NCBI RefSeq assembly: GCF_021245735.1
Contig: NZ_JAJISB010000020.1
Location: forward strand, 62,001 to 126,000
DNA: 64,000 bases
From: Brevibacillus daliensis
Lineage (GTDB): Bacteria > Bacillota > Bacilli > Brevibacillales > Brevibacillaceae
Direction of reading: 5' to 3'
Numbering within the stretch: the stretch's first letter is position 1; each line of letters starts with the position of its first letter. The notes beneath the pieces were generated by a model, which was not told where the DNA came from, made no database searches, and saw only the letters and a list, made by a program, of their open reading frames with translations. A program made the translations under genes and the position numbers. Of the stretch, positions 26,427-33,859 are shown piece by piece.

Positions 26427-26493
26427 CACGACAAAATAAGTAAAAAAATTCGGTCAAGTTTTGACAGAATTCACATATACATTGGGATATACT
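26427..26493 (+). promoter_or_regulatory. spoIIG promoter: Spo0A boxes and long-spaced sigma-A elements
   Basis: TTGACA at 26461-26466 and TATACT at 26488-26493 are 21 bp apart, far from the normal 17. The B. subtilis spoIIG promoter likewise has an over-long spacer (22 bp) and needs Spo0A-P bound over the -35 region. Box-like sequences for the reversed 0A box (TTCGACAAA) occur at 26427-26435 (CACGACAAA, 7 of 9) and over the -35 at 26460-26468 (TTTGACAGA, 7 of 9). Confidence 0.7.
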
Positions 26494-26523
26494 GTTTTTG
26501 CCGGACGGAGGTGAAGACAGTAA

Positions 26524-27498
26524 ATGGTTATTTATCTGGATATCATTCTACTCTTCAACTTTGCAATTGATGCCTTATTATTATGGTTTACTGCTTATTT
26601 TCGCAAAGAAAGAGTGGTCTGGTGGCGCATCATGCTTGCATCAGCAGTGGGAAGCTCCTATGTGGCCCTCTTCTTTTTTCCTGCGTTCTCCGGCTTGTAT
26701 CAATGGTTTACCAAACTACTGTTTTCAGTCGTCATCTTGTGGATTTCGTTTGGGTATAGCCGTTTGTTTCATTTTTTTCAGCATGTGGTGATTTTTTATT
26801 TTGTGGCGTTTGTCTTTGGTGGGGGCGTATTTGCATTAACCTATCTGATGGCAGAACAGAGTGAAATTGTGAATGGCATCCTGATTACTCACAATGATAG
26901 CTTTGGCGTAGGCGCTAAACCTTCTCTCCTCATTCTCGTAGCTGGATTTGTCATGGTATTTTTTTTAAGCAAAAAAAGCTATCACTCCATTCAAGAACCA
27001 CGCCGCCTCCATGCGTTTATGGTAGAGGTTGCAGTGACATTCCACGAAAAAACGGTGGGATGCAAGGGCCTTGTCGATACGGGTAACCAACTGCATGAAC
27101 CGATTTCACGCATCCCGGTCATGGTAATGGAAAGTAGCTTGTTTGCGGGAATAATACCAGATCAAATTCTACGGGTGGCAGAAGGAGAGGGTGGGAAACT
27201 GGAGCAGCTAGAGAGCATTATGGATGAGCTTCCAGAAGAGTGGCAAGGTAGGGTAAGGCTCATTCCATTTCGCAGCGTATCAAGTGGATTCGACTTCTTA
27301 CTGGCACTGAAGCCTGACCATGTTTTTCTTGAACAAAATGGAGTATCTCAAAAACACACGCGGGTTCTTATCGGTCTACAACACCATCCACTTTCACCTG
27401 ATCGGAAATATCAGTCGATTGTGCATCCCGCACTCATGCAGCAGGAGGAGTCACAAGGTATTAGACATATCCCTACACCAGTAGAACAGGAGGGCTAG
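26524..27498 (+). CDS. spoIIGA: Sporulation sigma-E processing peptidase SpoIIGA
   Basis: SpoIIGA is the membrane aspartic protease that removes the pro-sequence of sigma-E when signalled from the forespore. The 324-residue protein starts [21 protein letters not shown], has five predicted membrane segments in the first 150 residues, and a cytoplasmic protease domain with the active-site motif [14 protein letters not shown] (about 178-191). ATG 26524 follows CGGAGGTGAAG. The stop codon is one base before the sigE start, the usual operon arrangement. Confidence 0.96.
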   Translation: MVIYLDIILLFNFAIDALLLWFTAYFRKERVVWWRIMLASAVGSSYVALFFFPAFSGLYQWFTKLLFSVVILWISFGYSRLFHFFQHVVIFYFVAFVFGGGVFALTYLMAEQSEIVNGILITHNDSFGVGAKPSLLILVAGFVMVFFLSKKSYHSIQEPRRLHAFMVEVAVTFHEKTVGCKGLVDTGNQLHEPISRIPVMVMESSLFAGIIPDQILRVAEGEGGKLEQLESIMDELPEEWQGRVRLIPFRSVSSGFDFLLALKPDHVFLEQNGVSQKHTRVLIGLQHHPLSPDRKYQSIVHPALMQQEESQGIRHIPTPVEQEG

Positions 27499-27499
27499 C

Positions 27500-28222
27500 A
27501 TGTACGTAAAAATCCGTCTTGTATTGCAGTTGTTATGGTACCGCTTCTTGCTCAAAATCGGAGTAAAAGCTGATGAAATCTATTACATAGGCGGCAGTGA
27601 AGCATTACCACCACCGCTTACTCGTGAAGAAGAAGAACTCTTGCTTGCTCGCCTTCCCGCTGGAGACGGAGCTGTGCGTGGCATGCTGATTGAACGTAAT
27701 CTACGTCTGGTCGTCTATATTGCACGCAAGTTCGAAAATACGGGCATAAACATTGAAGACCTGGTCAGCATCGGTACGATAGGCTTAATTAAGGCTGTGA
27801 ACACCTTCGATCCGGAGAAAAATATCAAACTGGCTACCTACGCTTCACGTTGTATTGAAAATGAAATCCTGATGTACTTGCGTCGAAACAACAAGGTACG
27901 TTCCGAGGTCTCGTTTGATGAACCATTAAATATTGATTGGGACGGGAACGAATTATTGCTATCAGATGTATTGGGTACAGAAAACGATACGATTTACAAA
28001 AATATTGAAGATCAGGTAGATCGCAAATTATTGCATAAAGCACTGGACAAACTGAGTGATCGGGAACGAACGATCATGGAGCTACGGTTTGGACTGGCAG
28101 GGGAAGAAGAAAAAACACAAAAAGATGTTGCAGACTTGCTAGGCATTTCCCAATCTTATATTTCCAGACTTGAAAAGAGAATTATTAAACGACTTCGAAA
28201 AGAATTTAATAAAATGGTGTGA
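27500..28222 (+). CDS. sigE: RNA polymerase sigma-E precursor
   Basis: Sigma-E runs early mother-cell gene expression in sporulation and is made as an inactive precursor. The 240-residue protein has an amphipathic pro-sequence (about 1-29, with [22 protein letters not shown]) that SpoIIGA cuts, then sigma-70 region 2 ([42 protein letters not shown]) and region 4 ([21 protein letters not shown] helix-turn-helix). The protein is closely like B. subtilis SigE to its last residues (RKEFNKMV). Confidence 0.98.
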   Translation: MYVKIRLVLQLLWYRFLLKIGVKADEIYYIGGSEALPPPLTREEEELLLARLPAGDGAVRGMLIERNLRLVVYIARKFENTGINIEDLVSIGTIGLIKAVNTFDPEKNIKLATYASRCIENEILMYLRRNNKVRSEVSFDEPLNIDWDGNELLLSDVLGTENDTIYKNIEDQVDRKLLHKALDKLSDRERTIMELRFGLAGEEEKTQKDVADLLGISQSYISRLEKRIIKRLRKEFNKMV

Positions 28223-28223
28223 C

Positions 28224-28252
28224 GCATATTTTACCAGTACGTGGAGATACTG
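28224..28252 (+). promoter_or_regulatory. Sigma-F type promoter of sigG
   Basis: GCATA at 28224-28228 and GGAGATACTG at 28243-28252 match the sigma-F consensus (GYWTA and GGNNANANTR) at every fixed position, with a 14-bp spacer. The -35 begins 2 nt after the sigE stop codon. In B. subtilis sigG is also transcribed by sigma-F in the forespore. Confidence 0.75.
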
Positions 28253-28263
28253 TTCCTATCCAT

Positions 28264-28298
28264 ACCAGAAAGTGGGTAATTAACCTTCTTTTTCTGGT
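28264..28298 (+). ncRNA. Hairpin in the sigG mRNA leader
   Basis: ACCAGAAA at 28264-28271 and TTTCTGGT at 28291-28298 form an 8-bp stem just upstream of the ribosome-binding site GAGGAGG (28304-28310). A comparable leader hairpin, together with a GTG start, is reported to hold down sigG translation in B. subtilis; the arrangement here is the same. Confidence 0.55.
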
Positions 28299-28317
28299 CT
28301 GTCGAGGAGGGAATGGT

Positions 28318-29097
28318 GTGTCACGCAACAAGGTAGAGATCTGTGGAGTAGACACTTCTAAGCTTCCGGTATTGAACAACAAAGAAATGAGGGAACTCTT
28401 CGAACGACTGCAAAGCGGTGAGTATCCTGCAAGAGAAAAGTTGGTCAACGGAAACCTGCGGCTCGTATTAAGTGTCATACAACGTTTTAACAACCGTGGC
28501 GAATTTGTAGATGATCTGTTTCAGGTAGGGTGTATTGGACTCATGAAAGCGATTGATAATTTTGATCTGGGACAGAATGTAAAGTTCTCCACTTACGCTG
28601 TACCGATGATCATTGGTGAGATCAGGAGATATCTGCGTGACAATAACCCGATCAGGGTATCGCGTTCTCTTCGGGATATTGCTTATAAAGCCTTGCAAGT
28701 ACGCGACAATCTAACGAATAGACACTCCCGCGAGCCAACGATCATGGAAATATCGGATGAACTGAATGTCTCCAAGGAGGATGTCGTGTTCGCTTTAGAT
28801 GCGATCCAGGACCCGGTATCTTTGTTTGAACCCATTTATCAGGATGGCGGCGACCCCATCTATGTGATGGATCAGATTAGTGATGAGAAGAACAAGGACA
28901 TCTTCTGGGTGGAGGAGATTGCATTACGGGAAGGCATGCAACGCTTGGGAGAAAGGGAGAAACTGATCTTGTCCATGCGCTTTTATGAAGGGAAAACCCA
29001 GATGGAAGTTGCTGAAGAGATTGGAATCTCGCAGGCGCAAGTTTCACGTCTGGAAAAGGCAGCTATTTCCCACATGCAAAAACATGTACAATCGTAA
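28318..29097 (+). CDS. sigG: RNA polymerase sigma-G factor
   Basis: Sigma-G directs late forespore gene expression. The 259-residue protein begins SRNKVEICGVDTSKLPVL, the family's fixed start, which holds the region that binds the anti-sigma factors; region 2 is at NGNLRLVLSVIQRFNNRGEFVDDLFQVG, region 3 at RYLRDNNPIRVSRSLRDIAYKA, and region 4 at TQMEVAEEIGISQAQVSRLEK. I chose GTG 28318 from this conserved start and GAGGAGG 7 nt upstream; an in-frame start overlapping the end of sigE would bring the promoter inside the gene. A long terminator follows. Confidence 0.98.
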   Translation: MSRNKVEICGVDTSKLPVLNNKEMRELFERLQSGEYPAREKLVNGNLRLVLSVIQRFNNRGEFVDDLFQVGCIGLMKAIDNFDLGQNVKFSTYAVPMIIGEIRRYLRDNNPIRVSRSLRDIAYKALQVRDNLTNRHSREPTIMEISDELNVSKEDVVFALDAIQDPVSLFEPIYQDGGDPIYVMDQISDEKNKDIFWVEEIALREGMQRLGEREKLILSMRFYEGKTQMEVAEEIGISQAQVSRLEKAAISHMQKHVQS

Positions 29098-29140
29098 CAT
29101 TTGCCACGAAACATGAAAAGATGAATACTGAATTTATTTT

Positions 29141-29200
29141 TACCCCCATAGAGGTATGTAAAAGGCTACTTTTACTGACCTATGTATGGGGGTTTTATTT
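29141..29200 (+). terminator. Long hairpin terminator after sigG
   Basis: ACCCCCATA pairs with TATGGGGGT, with inner pairing of GTAAAAG with CTTTTAC, followed by TTTTATTTT. It separates sigG from the ylm operon. Confidence 0.85.
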
Positions 29201-29259
29201 TGGTTCTCACCACATATACATAGAAGTGGAGCGGTAATATAGAAGGCGGGGTGCAATGA

Positions 29260-29535
29260 ATGATAAAAATCTCGGAATTTCAAGCCAAAGAAGTCGTCAA
29301 TATTCTGGACGGAAAGAGATTAGGGCAGATTGCAGACCTGGAAATTGATTTGAAGGTAGGGCGTGTGGAGGCGATTGTAGTACCAGGAGAGGGCAGATTT
29401 TTTGGATTGATACAAGGGTCGGCTGAACATGTTATCCCTTGGAGAAATATTGTGAAAATCGGAAAAGATGTAGTACTTGTAAGATTGGAAGAAACATTGC
29501 GATTGGAATCAAAAAGAATAGATGAGGAGAAATGA
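29260..29535 (+). CDS. ylmC: YlmC/YmxH family sporulation protein (PRC-barrel)
   Basis: This 91-residue protein begins MIKISEFQAKEVVNILDGKRLGQIADLEID, a PRC-barrel fold, and has the GRFFGLIQG and VIPWRNIVKIGKDVVLV strands typical of the YlmC/YmxH family. The role is unknown; the family is found in spore formers and often follows sigG. ATG 29260 follows AAGGCGGGGTG. It is the first gene of the ylmC-ylmD-ylmE-sepF-ylmG-ylmH group. Confidence 0.9.
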   Translation: MIKISEFQAKEVVNILDGKRLGQIADLEIDLKVGRVEAIVVPGEGRFFGLIQGSAEHVIPWRNIVKIGKDVVLVRLEETLRLESKRIDEEK

Positions 29536-29626
29536 CGGGGAACAGGGAATCCCTTGCGATGATCAGGTAAAAACCAGTAAGATAAGGAGGAAGCTATAAT
29601 ACGAAATAGGATGGGAGAGCAGAAAG

Positions 29627-30448
29627 ATGGAACCATTTCTGTTGAATGAAGAGACCAATACCCTGCAACTAGAGAAATGGGAAGCTGCCTATCCAGGGTT
29701 AGTGGCTGGTTTTACCACAAGATGGGGAGGAACCAGTCAGGATTCTTTTGACTCGTGTAACATGGGGTTACACGTAGGAGACGTTGATGAGCATGTTATT
29801 CAAAACCGTAGACGAATAGCCGATATACAAGGCTTTCCTTTTGAATCGTGGACATGTGCTGATCAGGTACATGGAAATGCCGTTGCGAAGGTGACTGCCG
29901 GTCATAAAGGGGCCGGCAGAAATGATTTGAAGAGTGTCATTAAAGAATCGGATGGGTTATATACGAACGAGAAAGGAATTTTTCTTACTTCGTTTTATGC
30001 CGACTGTGTTCCATTGTTGTTTGTAGACCCCCATTCAAAAGCTGTCGGAGTCGCTCATGCAGGTTGGAAAGGCAGCGTCTCTAATATAGGTAAATCTATG
30101 ATAACTGCCCTCACAGGCGAATATGGAACTAATCCAGGTCAATTACTAGTGGCAATCGGACCAAGCATCGGGGTATGCTGCTACGAAGTGGACGAGCGGG
30201 TGATGGCTGAGGTTCGAAAGGCAACTGATGATTGGGAACAGGTAGCAACACCGAGTGAGCAATCTGATCGCTATATGCTAGATTTACGTCTACTTAATGA
30301 AAGATTACTAATTGATGCTGGTGTAGACCCGGCACATATTTCGATGACGAGCTATTGTACCAGTTGTCGAAACGACATCTTTTTCTCCCATCGAAGTGAA
30401 AACGGGAAAACGGGTAGAATGGCTTCATTTATTGGATGGAGGGAATAG
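29627..30448 (+). CDS. ylmD: YlmD/PgeF family multicopper-type oxidase or peptidoglycan editing factor
   Basis: This 273-residue protein belongs to the DUF152 (YfiH, LACC1-like) family, whose members have been shown as purine nucleoside phosphorylases and, in E. coli (PgeF), as editors of peptidoglycan precursors. Key pieces are ADQVHGNAV (about 79-87), SFYADCVPLLFVDP, VAHAGWKGSV, and SYCTSCRNDIFFSHR with the conserved metal-binding histidine and cysteine residues. ATG 29627 follows GGGAGAGCAGAAAG. The gene is always near ylmE and sepF in Firmicutes. Confidence 0.9.
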   Translation: MEPFLLNEETNTLQLEKWEAAYPGLVAGFTTRWGGTSQDSFDSCNMGLHVGDVDEHVIQNRRRIADIQGFPFESWTCADQVHGNAVAKVTAGHKGAGRNDLKSVIKESDGLYTNEKGIFLTSFYADCVPLLFVDPHSKAVGVAHAGWKGSVSNIGKSMITALTGEYGTNPGQLLVAIGPSIGVCCYEVDERVMAEVRKATDDWEQVATPSEQSDRYMLDLRLLNERLLIDAGVDPAHISMTSYCTSCRNDIFFSHRSENGKTGRMASFIGWRE

Positions 30449-30453
30449 AGAGA

Positions 30454-31170
30454 ATGAGCAGATGGGTATCACAGGCAACGGTAGAAAAGCGATATGCGCA
30501 GATTGAGAAACGAATTGAGCAGGCTTGTGAGAGAACAGGACGTTCAAAAGAAGAGGTAAAAATAGTAGCTGTGACCAAATATGTTGACACACCTGCTATT
30601 GGAGAAATCCTGGAAGCAGGGCTTGGCCACATAGGTGAAAATCGAATTCAGGATGCACTGCCGAAGTATGAGGCTTATCGTGACCAGGCAATATGGCATT
30701 ACATTGGACACCTTCAAACAAACAAGGTAAAAGATGTAGTGGGTCGGTTTACATACATTCATTCACTCGACAGACTATCTCTAGCAGAAGAGATCGAAAA
30801 GCGAGCAAGTATGATGGATATTGTCGTTTCTTGTTTTCTTCAGATCAATATTTCAGGAGAAAAGACAAAATATGGATTACATCCCGATGATGTCTTGGCA
30901 TTTGTCAAAGAAACCAGTAATATGAAACATATAAGGATTGCTGGATTAATGACGATGGCACCTTATACCGATAATCAAGAAGAGGTTCGATACGTTTTCA
31001 GAGGTTTACGCGAATGGCAAGAGCGACTGAAAGAGTTGCATCTGCCCCATGTAACGGTTGAAGAGCTATCAATGGGAATGTCTGGTGATTATGAAGTTGC
31101 GATAGAAGAAGGAGCTACTTTTGTGCGCTTGGGTTCTGTACTGGTTGAACCAGAAGAGGTAGAGGCGTAA
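30454..31170 (+). CDS. ylmE: YggS family pyridoxal phosphate homeostasis protein
   Basis: This 238-residue protein is an alanine-racemase-like PLP-binding protein without known catalysis, involved in PLP balance. It shows VAVTKYVDTPAIGEILEAG (PLP lysine in VTK, about 41), GENRIQDALPKYE, WHYIGHLQTNKVK, INISGEKTKYGL, and ELSMGMSGDYEVAIEEGATFVRLGS. I chose ATG 30454, 10 nt after GGAGGG at 30440; ATG 30436 would overlap ylmD and lies before the site. Confidence 0.94.
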   Translation: MSRWVSQATVEKRYAQIEKRIEQACERTGRSKEEVKIVAVTKYVDTPAIGEILEAGLGHIGENRIQDALPKYEAYRDQAIWHYIGHLQTNKVKDVVGRFTYIHSLDRLSLAEEIEKRASMMDIVVSCFLQINISGEKTKYGLHPDDVLAFVKETSNMKHIRIAGLMTMAPYTDNQEEVRYVFRGLREWQERLKELHLPHVTVEELSMGMSGDYEVAIEEGATFVRLGSVLVEPEEVEA

Positions 31171-31218
31171 TCTTCCCAAGTTGACACCTTAAAATCAAGC
31201 GTAGATAGGAGGATAAGC

Positions 31219-31659
31219 ATGGGCGTTAGAAATAAGCTGATGAGGTTCCTAGGCTTGGAAGATGAAGAATACATTGAAGAATATGTAGAGGAATATGTGG
31301 AGGACGAGGATTCTTATCAGGAGAGTCCGCCAAAAAAGTCTACACAAAAAGGCGCAGGAAGTAATGTTGTTAGTATTCATGCTGCCAGAGAACGTGAGGG
31401 CATCCGTTTGATGTTATTTGAGCCGCGTCATTACAGTGATGCACAAGATATTGCTGATAGCTTGCGCAATAGAAGACCGGTAGTTATTAATCTGCAACGG
31501 GTCGAAAAAGATCAAGCGAAGCGAATTATCGATTTTTTGAGTGGTACTGTATATGCCTTAAATGGCGATATTCAAAAGGTAGGAGAGCAAATCTTTATTT
31601 GCACACCTGACCACGTTGATATACAGGGAACCATTTCAAGTGTCATCGTAGAAGAATAA
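31219..31659 (+). CDS. sepF: Cell division protein SepF
   Basis: SepF binds the FtsZ C-terminal peptide, bundles FtsZ filaments and fixes them to the membrane. The 146-residue protein has the N-terminal amphipathic membrane helix ([16 protein letters not shown]), an acidic linker with [12 protein letters not shown], and the C-terminal dimer domain with [27 protein letters not shown] and [21 protein letters not shown] 31219 follows AGGAGGATAAGC. Confidence 0.95.
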   Translation: MGVRNKLMRFLGLEDEEYIEEYVEEYVEDEDSYQESPPKKSTQKGAGSNVVSIHAAREREGIRLMLFEPRHYSDAQDIADSLRNRRPVVINLQRVEKDQAKRIIDFLSGTVYALNGDIQKVGEQIFICTPDHVDIQGTISSVIVEE

Positions 31660-31683
31660 CAACTAGTCAGTTGAGGTGAATAA

Positions 31684-31950
31684 ATGGAAATCGTAGTAAG
31701 GTTAATTGAAGGGGCTTTTAATATTTATTTTTACATGGTAATTGCGTATGTACTCATGTCTTGGGTACCTCAAATGCGCGAAACACCAATTGGTTCTATG
31801 TTGGAAAGATTGGTAGAACCATATCTTTCCCTATTCCGCAAAATAATTCCACCACTTGGATTCATTGACTTATCGCCTATGGTTGCGATGCTTGCATTGT
31901 ATTTTGCCAAAGAAGGTTTAATTTCTCTTCTCTTCATGGCTTTTCTGTAG
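31684..31950 (+). CDS. ylmG: YggT family membrane protein YlmG
   Basis: This 88-residue protein has two membrane segments (about 7-25 and 65-85) around the conserved VLMSWVPQMRETPIGSMLERLVEPYLSLFRKIIPPLG loop. The family has a role in osmotic balance or in division-site placement, not settled. It is 24 nt after sepF and 22 nt before the ylmH start, within the usual sepF-ylmG-ylmH-divIVA order. Confidence 0.93.
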   Translation: MEIVVRLIEGAFNIYFYMVIAYVLMSWVPQMRETPIGSMLERLVEPYLSLFRKIIPPLGFIDLSPMVAMLALYFAKEGLISLLFMAFL

Positions 31951-31972
31951 AGATAGGTGAATGGTGACTTCC

Positions 31973-32746
31973 ATGAGCATGTACAATCATTTTCGTAAAG
32001 AAGAATATCCTTTCATCGAACGTGCTCTGGAGCTGTTTGGGCAGGTGGAAGACAGACAAATGATGAGGCTTACGGATTTTCTAGATCCTCGTCAGTTATT
32101 TATCTTGCAAAGCCTCAGCTCCAAGGCTCAGGGCGTGATCGTATCGGCTTTTGGTGGCTATGAGGGAGCAGAGAGGGTACGAGCTATCTTGCATCCTGCT
32201 TATATCATTCCCGAGGAAGCCGATTTTCGGCTGCGTTTGTTCGAGATTAAAGGCAATCAAAACTTCGTAAAACTAGAACACCGTGATTTAATGGGAGCTT
32301 TATTACATATTGGATTAAAAAGGGAAAAATTCGGCGACATATTGATGGGTGAGGAAGAGTGTCAGGTTGTGCTAGCTGATGAGGTTGTTAACTTTGTGCT
32401 TGCACAGGTTACTCATATTCATCGAGTACCCGTGTCCCTGTCAGAATTGCCTTTTCATGAATGTAAACCGCCTGTAAAAACAGGTAGTGAGAAGACAGTA
32501 ACAGTTCCATCACCCAGACTGGATGCGATTGTAGGAGAGGCTTGTCGTCTTTCCAGAGCGAAAGCACTCCTTCCCATTCGTGCCGGTAAATGTAAAGTGA
32601 ATTTTAAAGTGGTAGATGATCCCTCTCAGACGATAAAAGAGGGAGATATGATCTCACTTGCTGGCTTTGGTCGCTTTGAAGTAAAAGAGCTAACAGGACC
32701 AACGAGAAGCAGTCGGATGCGAGCTGTTCTATTTATTTACACGTAA
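31973..32746 (+). CDS. ylmH: S4-domain RNA-binding protein YlmH
   Basis: This 257-residue protein has an N-terminal domain (MSMYNHFRKEEYPFIERALEL) and a central RRM-like part with HPAYIIPEEADFRLRLFEI, and ends with an S4 RNA-binding domain (SPRLDAIVGEACRLSRAKALLPIRAGKCKVNFKVV). B. subtilis YlmH binds the ribosome and helps in quality control of stalled translation. ATG 31973 is preferred with GGTGAC just upstream and by family likeness; ATG 31961 is in frame and possible. Confidence 0.93.
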   Translation: MSMYNHFRKEEYPFIERALELFGQVEDRQMMRLTDFLDPRQLFILQSLSSKAQGVIVSAFGGYEGAERVRAILHPAYIIPEEADFRLRLFEIKGNQNFVKLEHRDLMGALLHIGLKREKFGDILMGEEECQVVLADEVVNFVLAQVTHIHRVPVSLSELPFHECKPPVKTGSEKTVTVPSPRLDAIVGEACRLSRAKALLPIRAGKCKVNFKVVDDPSQTIKEGDMISLAGFGRFEVKELTGPTRSSRMRAVLFIYT

Positions 32747-32874
32747 TTTGCTTGATTTTTCATGAGTCAGGCAGGATTCTTATAAGATTTTGTCGAAAAT
32801 TACGGAAATCAACACTAGCTAGATAGCAGGAATCATTCGGATTTTATACTACGAGGAAAGTGGGGAATTATATC

Positions 32875-33354
32875 GTGCCATTATCACCTCGCGATATACA
32901 TGATAAAGAGTTTAGCACTGGTTTTCGCGGTTACAATGTGGATGAGGTAAATGAGTTCCTCGATCAAATCATTAAGGATTTTGAACAATTAATGAAAGAG
33001 AAGAGAGAGCTGGAAGAACGTATGGCTCTTATGAACGAGCGCCTTGATCATTACAAAAATCTGGAGGAGAACCTGAGCAAATCCATTCTGGTGGCACAGG
33101 AAACTGCAGAGGAAGTGAAAAACAACGCTCGTAAGGAATCACAATTAGTATTGAAAGAGGCGGAAAAGAACGCCGATCGTATTGTGAACGAGGCTCTTGC
33201 TAAATCACGTCGAATTGCCATTGAGATTGAGGAATTGAAGAAACGTGCTTCTGTCTATCGTATGAGATTCCGCACGTTGCTTGAAGCTCAGCTAGAAATG
33301 CTGGAAAATGGCGATTGGGATGACCTGGAGAAAGCAACTTCTACTTTAGAGTAG
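32875..33354 (+). CDS. divIVA: Septum and pole marker protein DivIVA
   Basis: DivIVA binds strongly curved membrane at the septum and poles and recruits MinJ and sporulation proteins. The 159-residue protein starts MPLSPRDIHDKEFSTGFRGY with the membrane-inserting Phe17 and Arg18 conserved, then a two-part coiled coil (about 30-60 and 75-150). Start GTG 32875 gives exactly the family start; GTG 32860 would add five residues and touch the ribosome-binding site. Confidence 0.95.
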   Translation: MPLSPRDIHDKEFSTGFRGYNVDEVNEFLDQIIKDFEQLMKEKRELEERMALMNERLDHYKNLEENLSKSILVAQETAEEVKNNARKESQLVLKEAEKNADRIVNEALAKSRRIAIEIEELKKRASVYRMRFRTLLEAQLEMLENGDWDDLEKATSTLE

Positions 33355-33364
33355 GAATAAAGCA

Positions 33365-33394
33365 TTGACGATCTGTTAATGATGGAATTATAAT
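33365..33394 (+). promoter_or_regulatory. Sigma-A promoter of the ileS T-box leader
   Basis: TTGACG at 33365-33370, an 18-bp spacer, and a perfect TATAAT at 33389-33394. Transcription would start near 33402, about 30 nt before the T-box stem I. Confidence 0.75.
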
Positions 33395-33429
33395 GTATAC
33401 CAAGTTTTTATTTTGCAATTATACCTTAT

Positions 33430-33697
33430 CGACGATGATCGGGAGAGTAAAAAACAGAGTAGCCATGTAGAGAGCCAGGCGGTTGGTGCAAGTCTGGACG
33501 GGACTGTTTTTGAAAATCACCCAGGAGTTCATACCTGAACACGTATTTTTGCGTTAGTAAGTGAGCGAAGCATTCACGTTACGAATGATAGAGTGGACAG
33601 GAGCCTGTAGCAGAGCTATTGGGTAACTGTTTATTAGGGTGGTACCACGGGAAGCTTTTCTCGTCCCTACAGGGGATGAGAGAGGCTTTTTTTTGCG
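33430..33697 (+). promoter_or_regulatory. Isoleucine T-box leader (tRNA-sensing riboswitch) of ileS
   Basis: The distal loop motif GGTGCAA lies at 33485-33491, a candidate ATC (isoleucine) specifier at 33516-33518, and the T-box AGGGTGGTACCACGGG at 33636-33651. The terminator hairpin is formed by GCTTTTCTCGTCCC and GGGGATGAGAGAGGC (about 33653-33686) and a run of eight T. Uncharged tRNA-Ile would stabilise the antiterminator and let ileS be read. The specifier position is inferred from distance to the loop. Confidence 0.9.
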
Positions 33698-33859
33698 TGT
33701 TCAGCTAGTACTACACAGCTTGTATGGAGTAGATTCTAGATTCGGATACACAAAAAAATAGACCAGATACGCCCAAGAGAGTAGAACCAGCTTCGTTGAG
33801 TTAACGTCGATAAGAGTTTTTCTTGAATATTTTCCAACATATAAAAGGAGTGAACGTAC

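Noticed and set aside
28219-28317. N-terminal extension of sigG
   Set aside because: It would include the sigma-F promoter and leader hairpin and is not part of the conserved SigG start.
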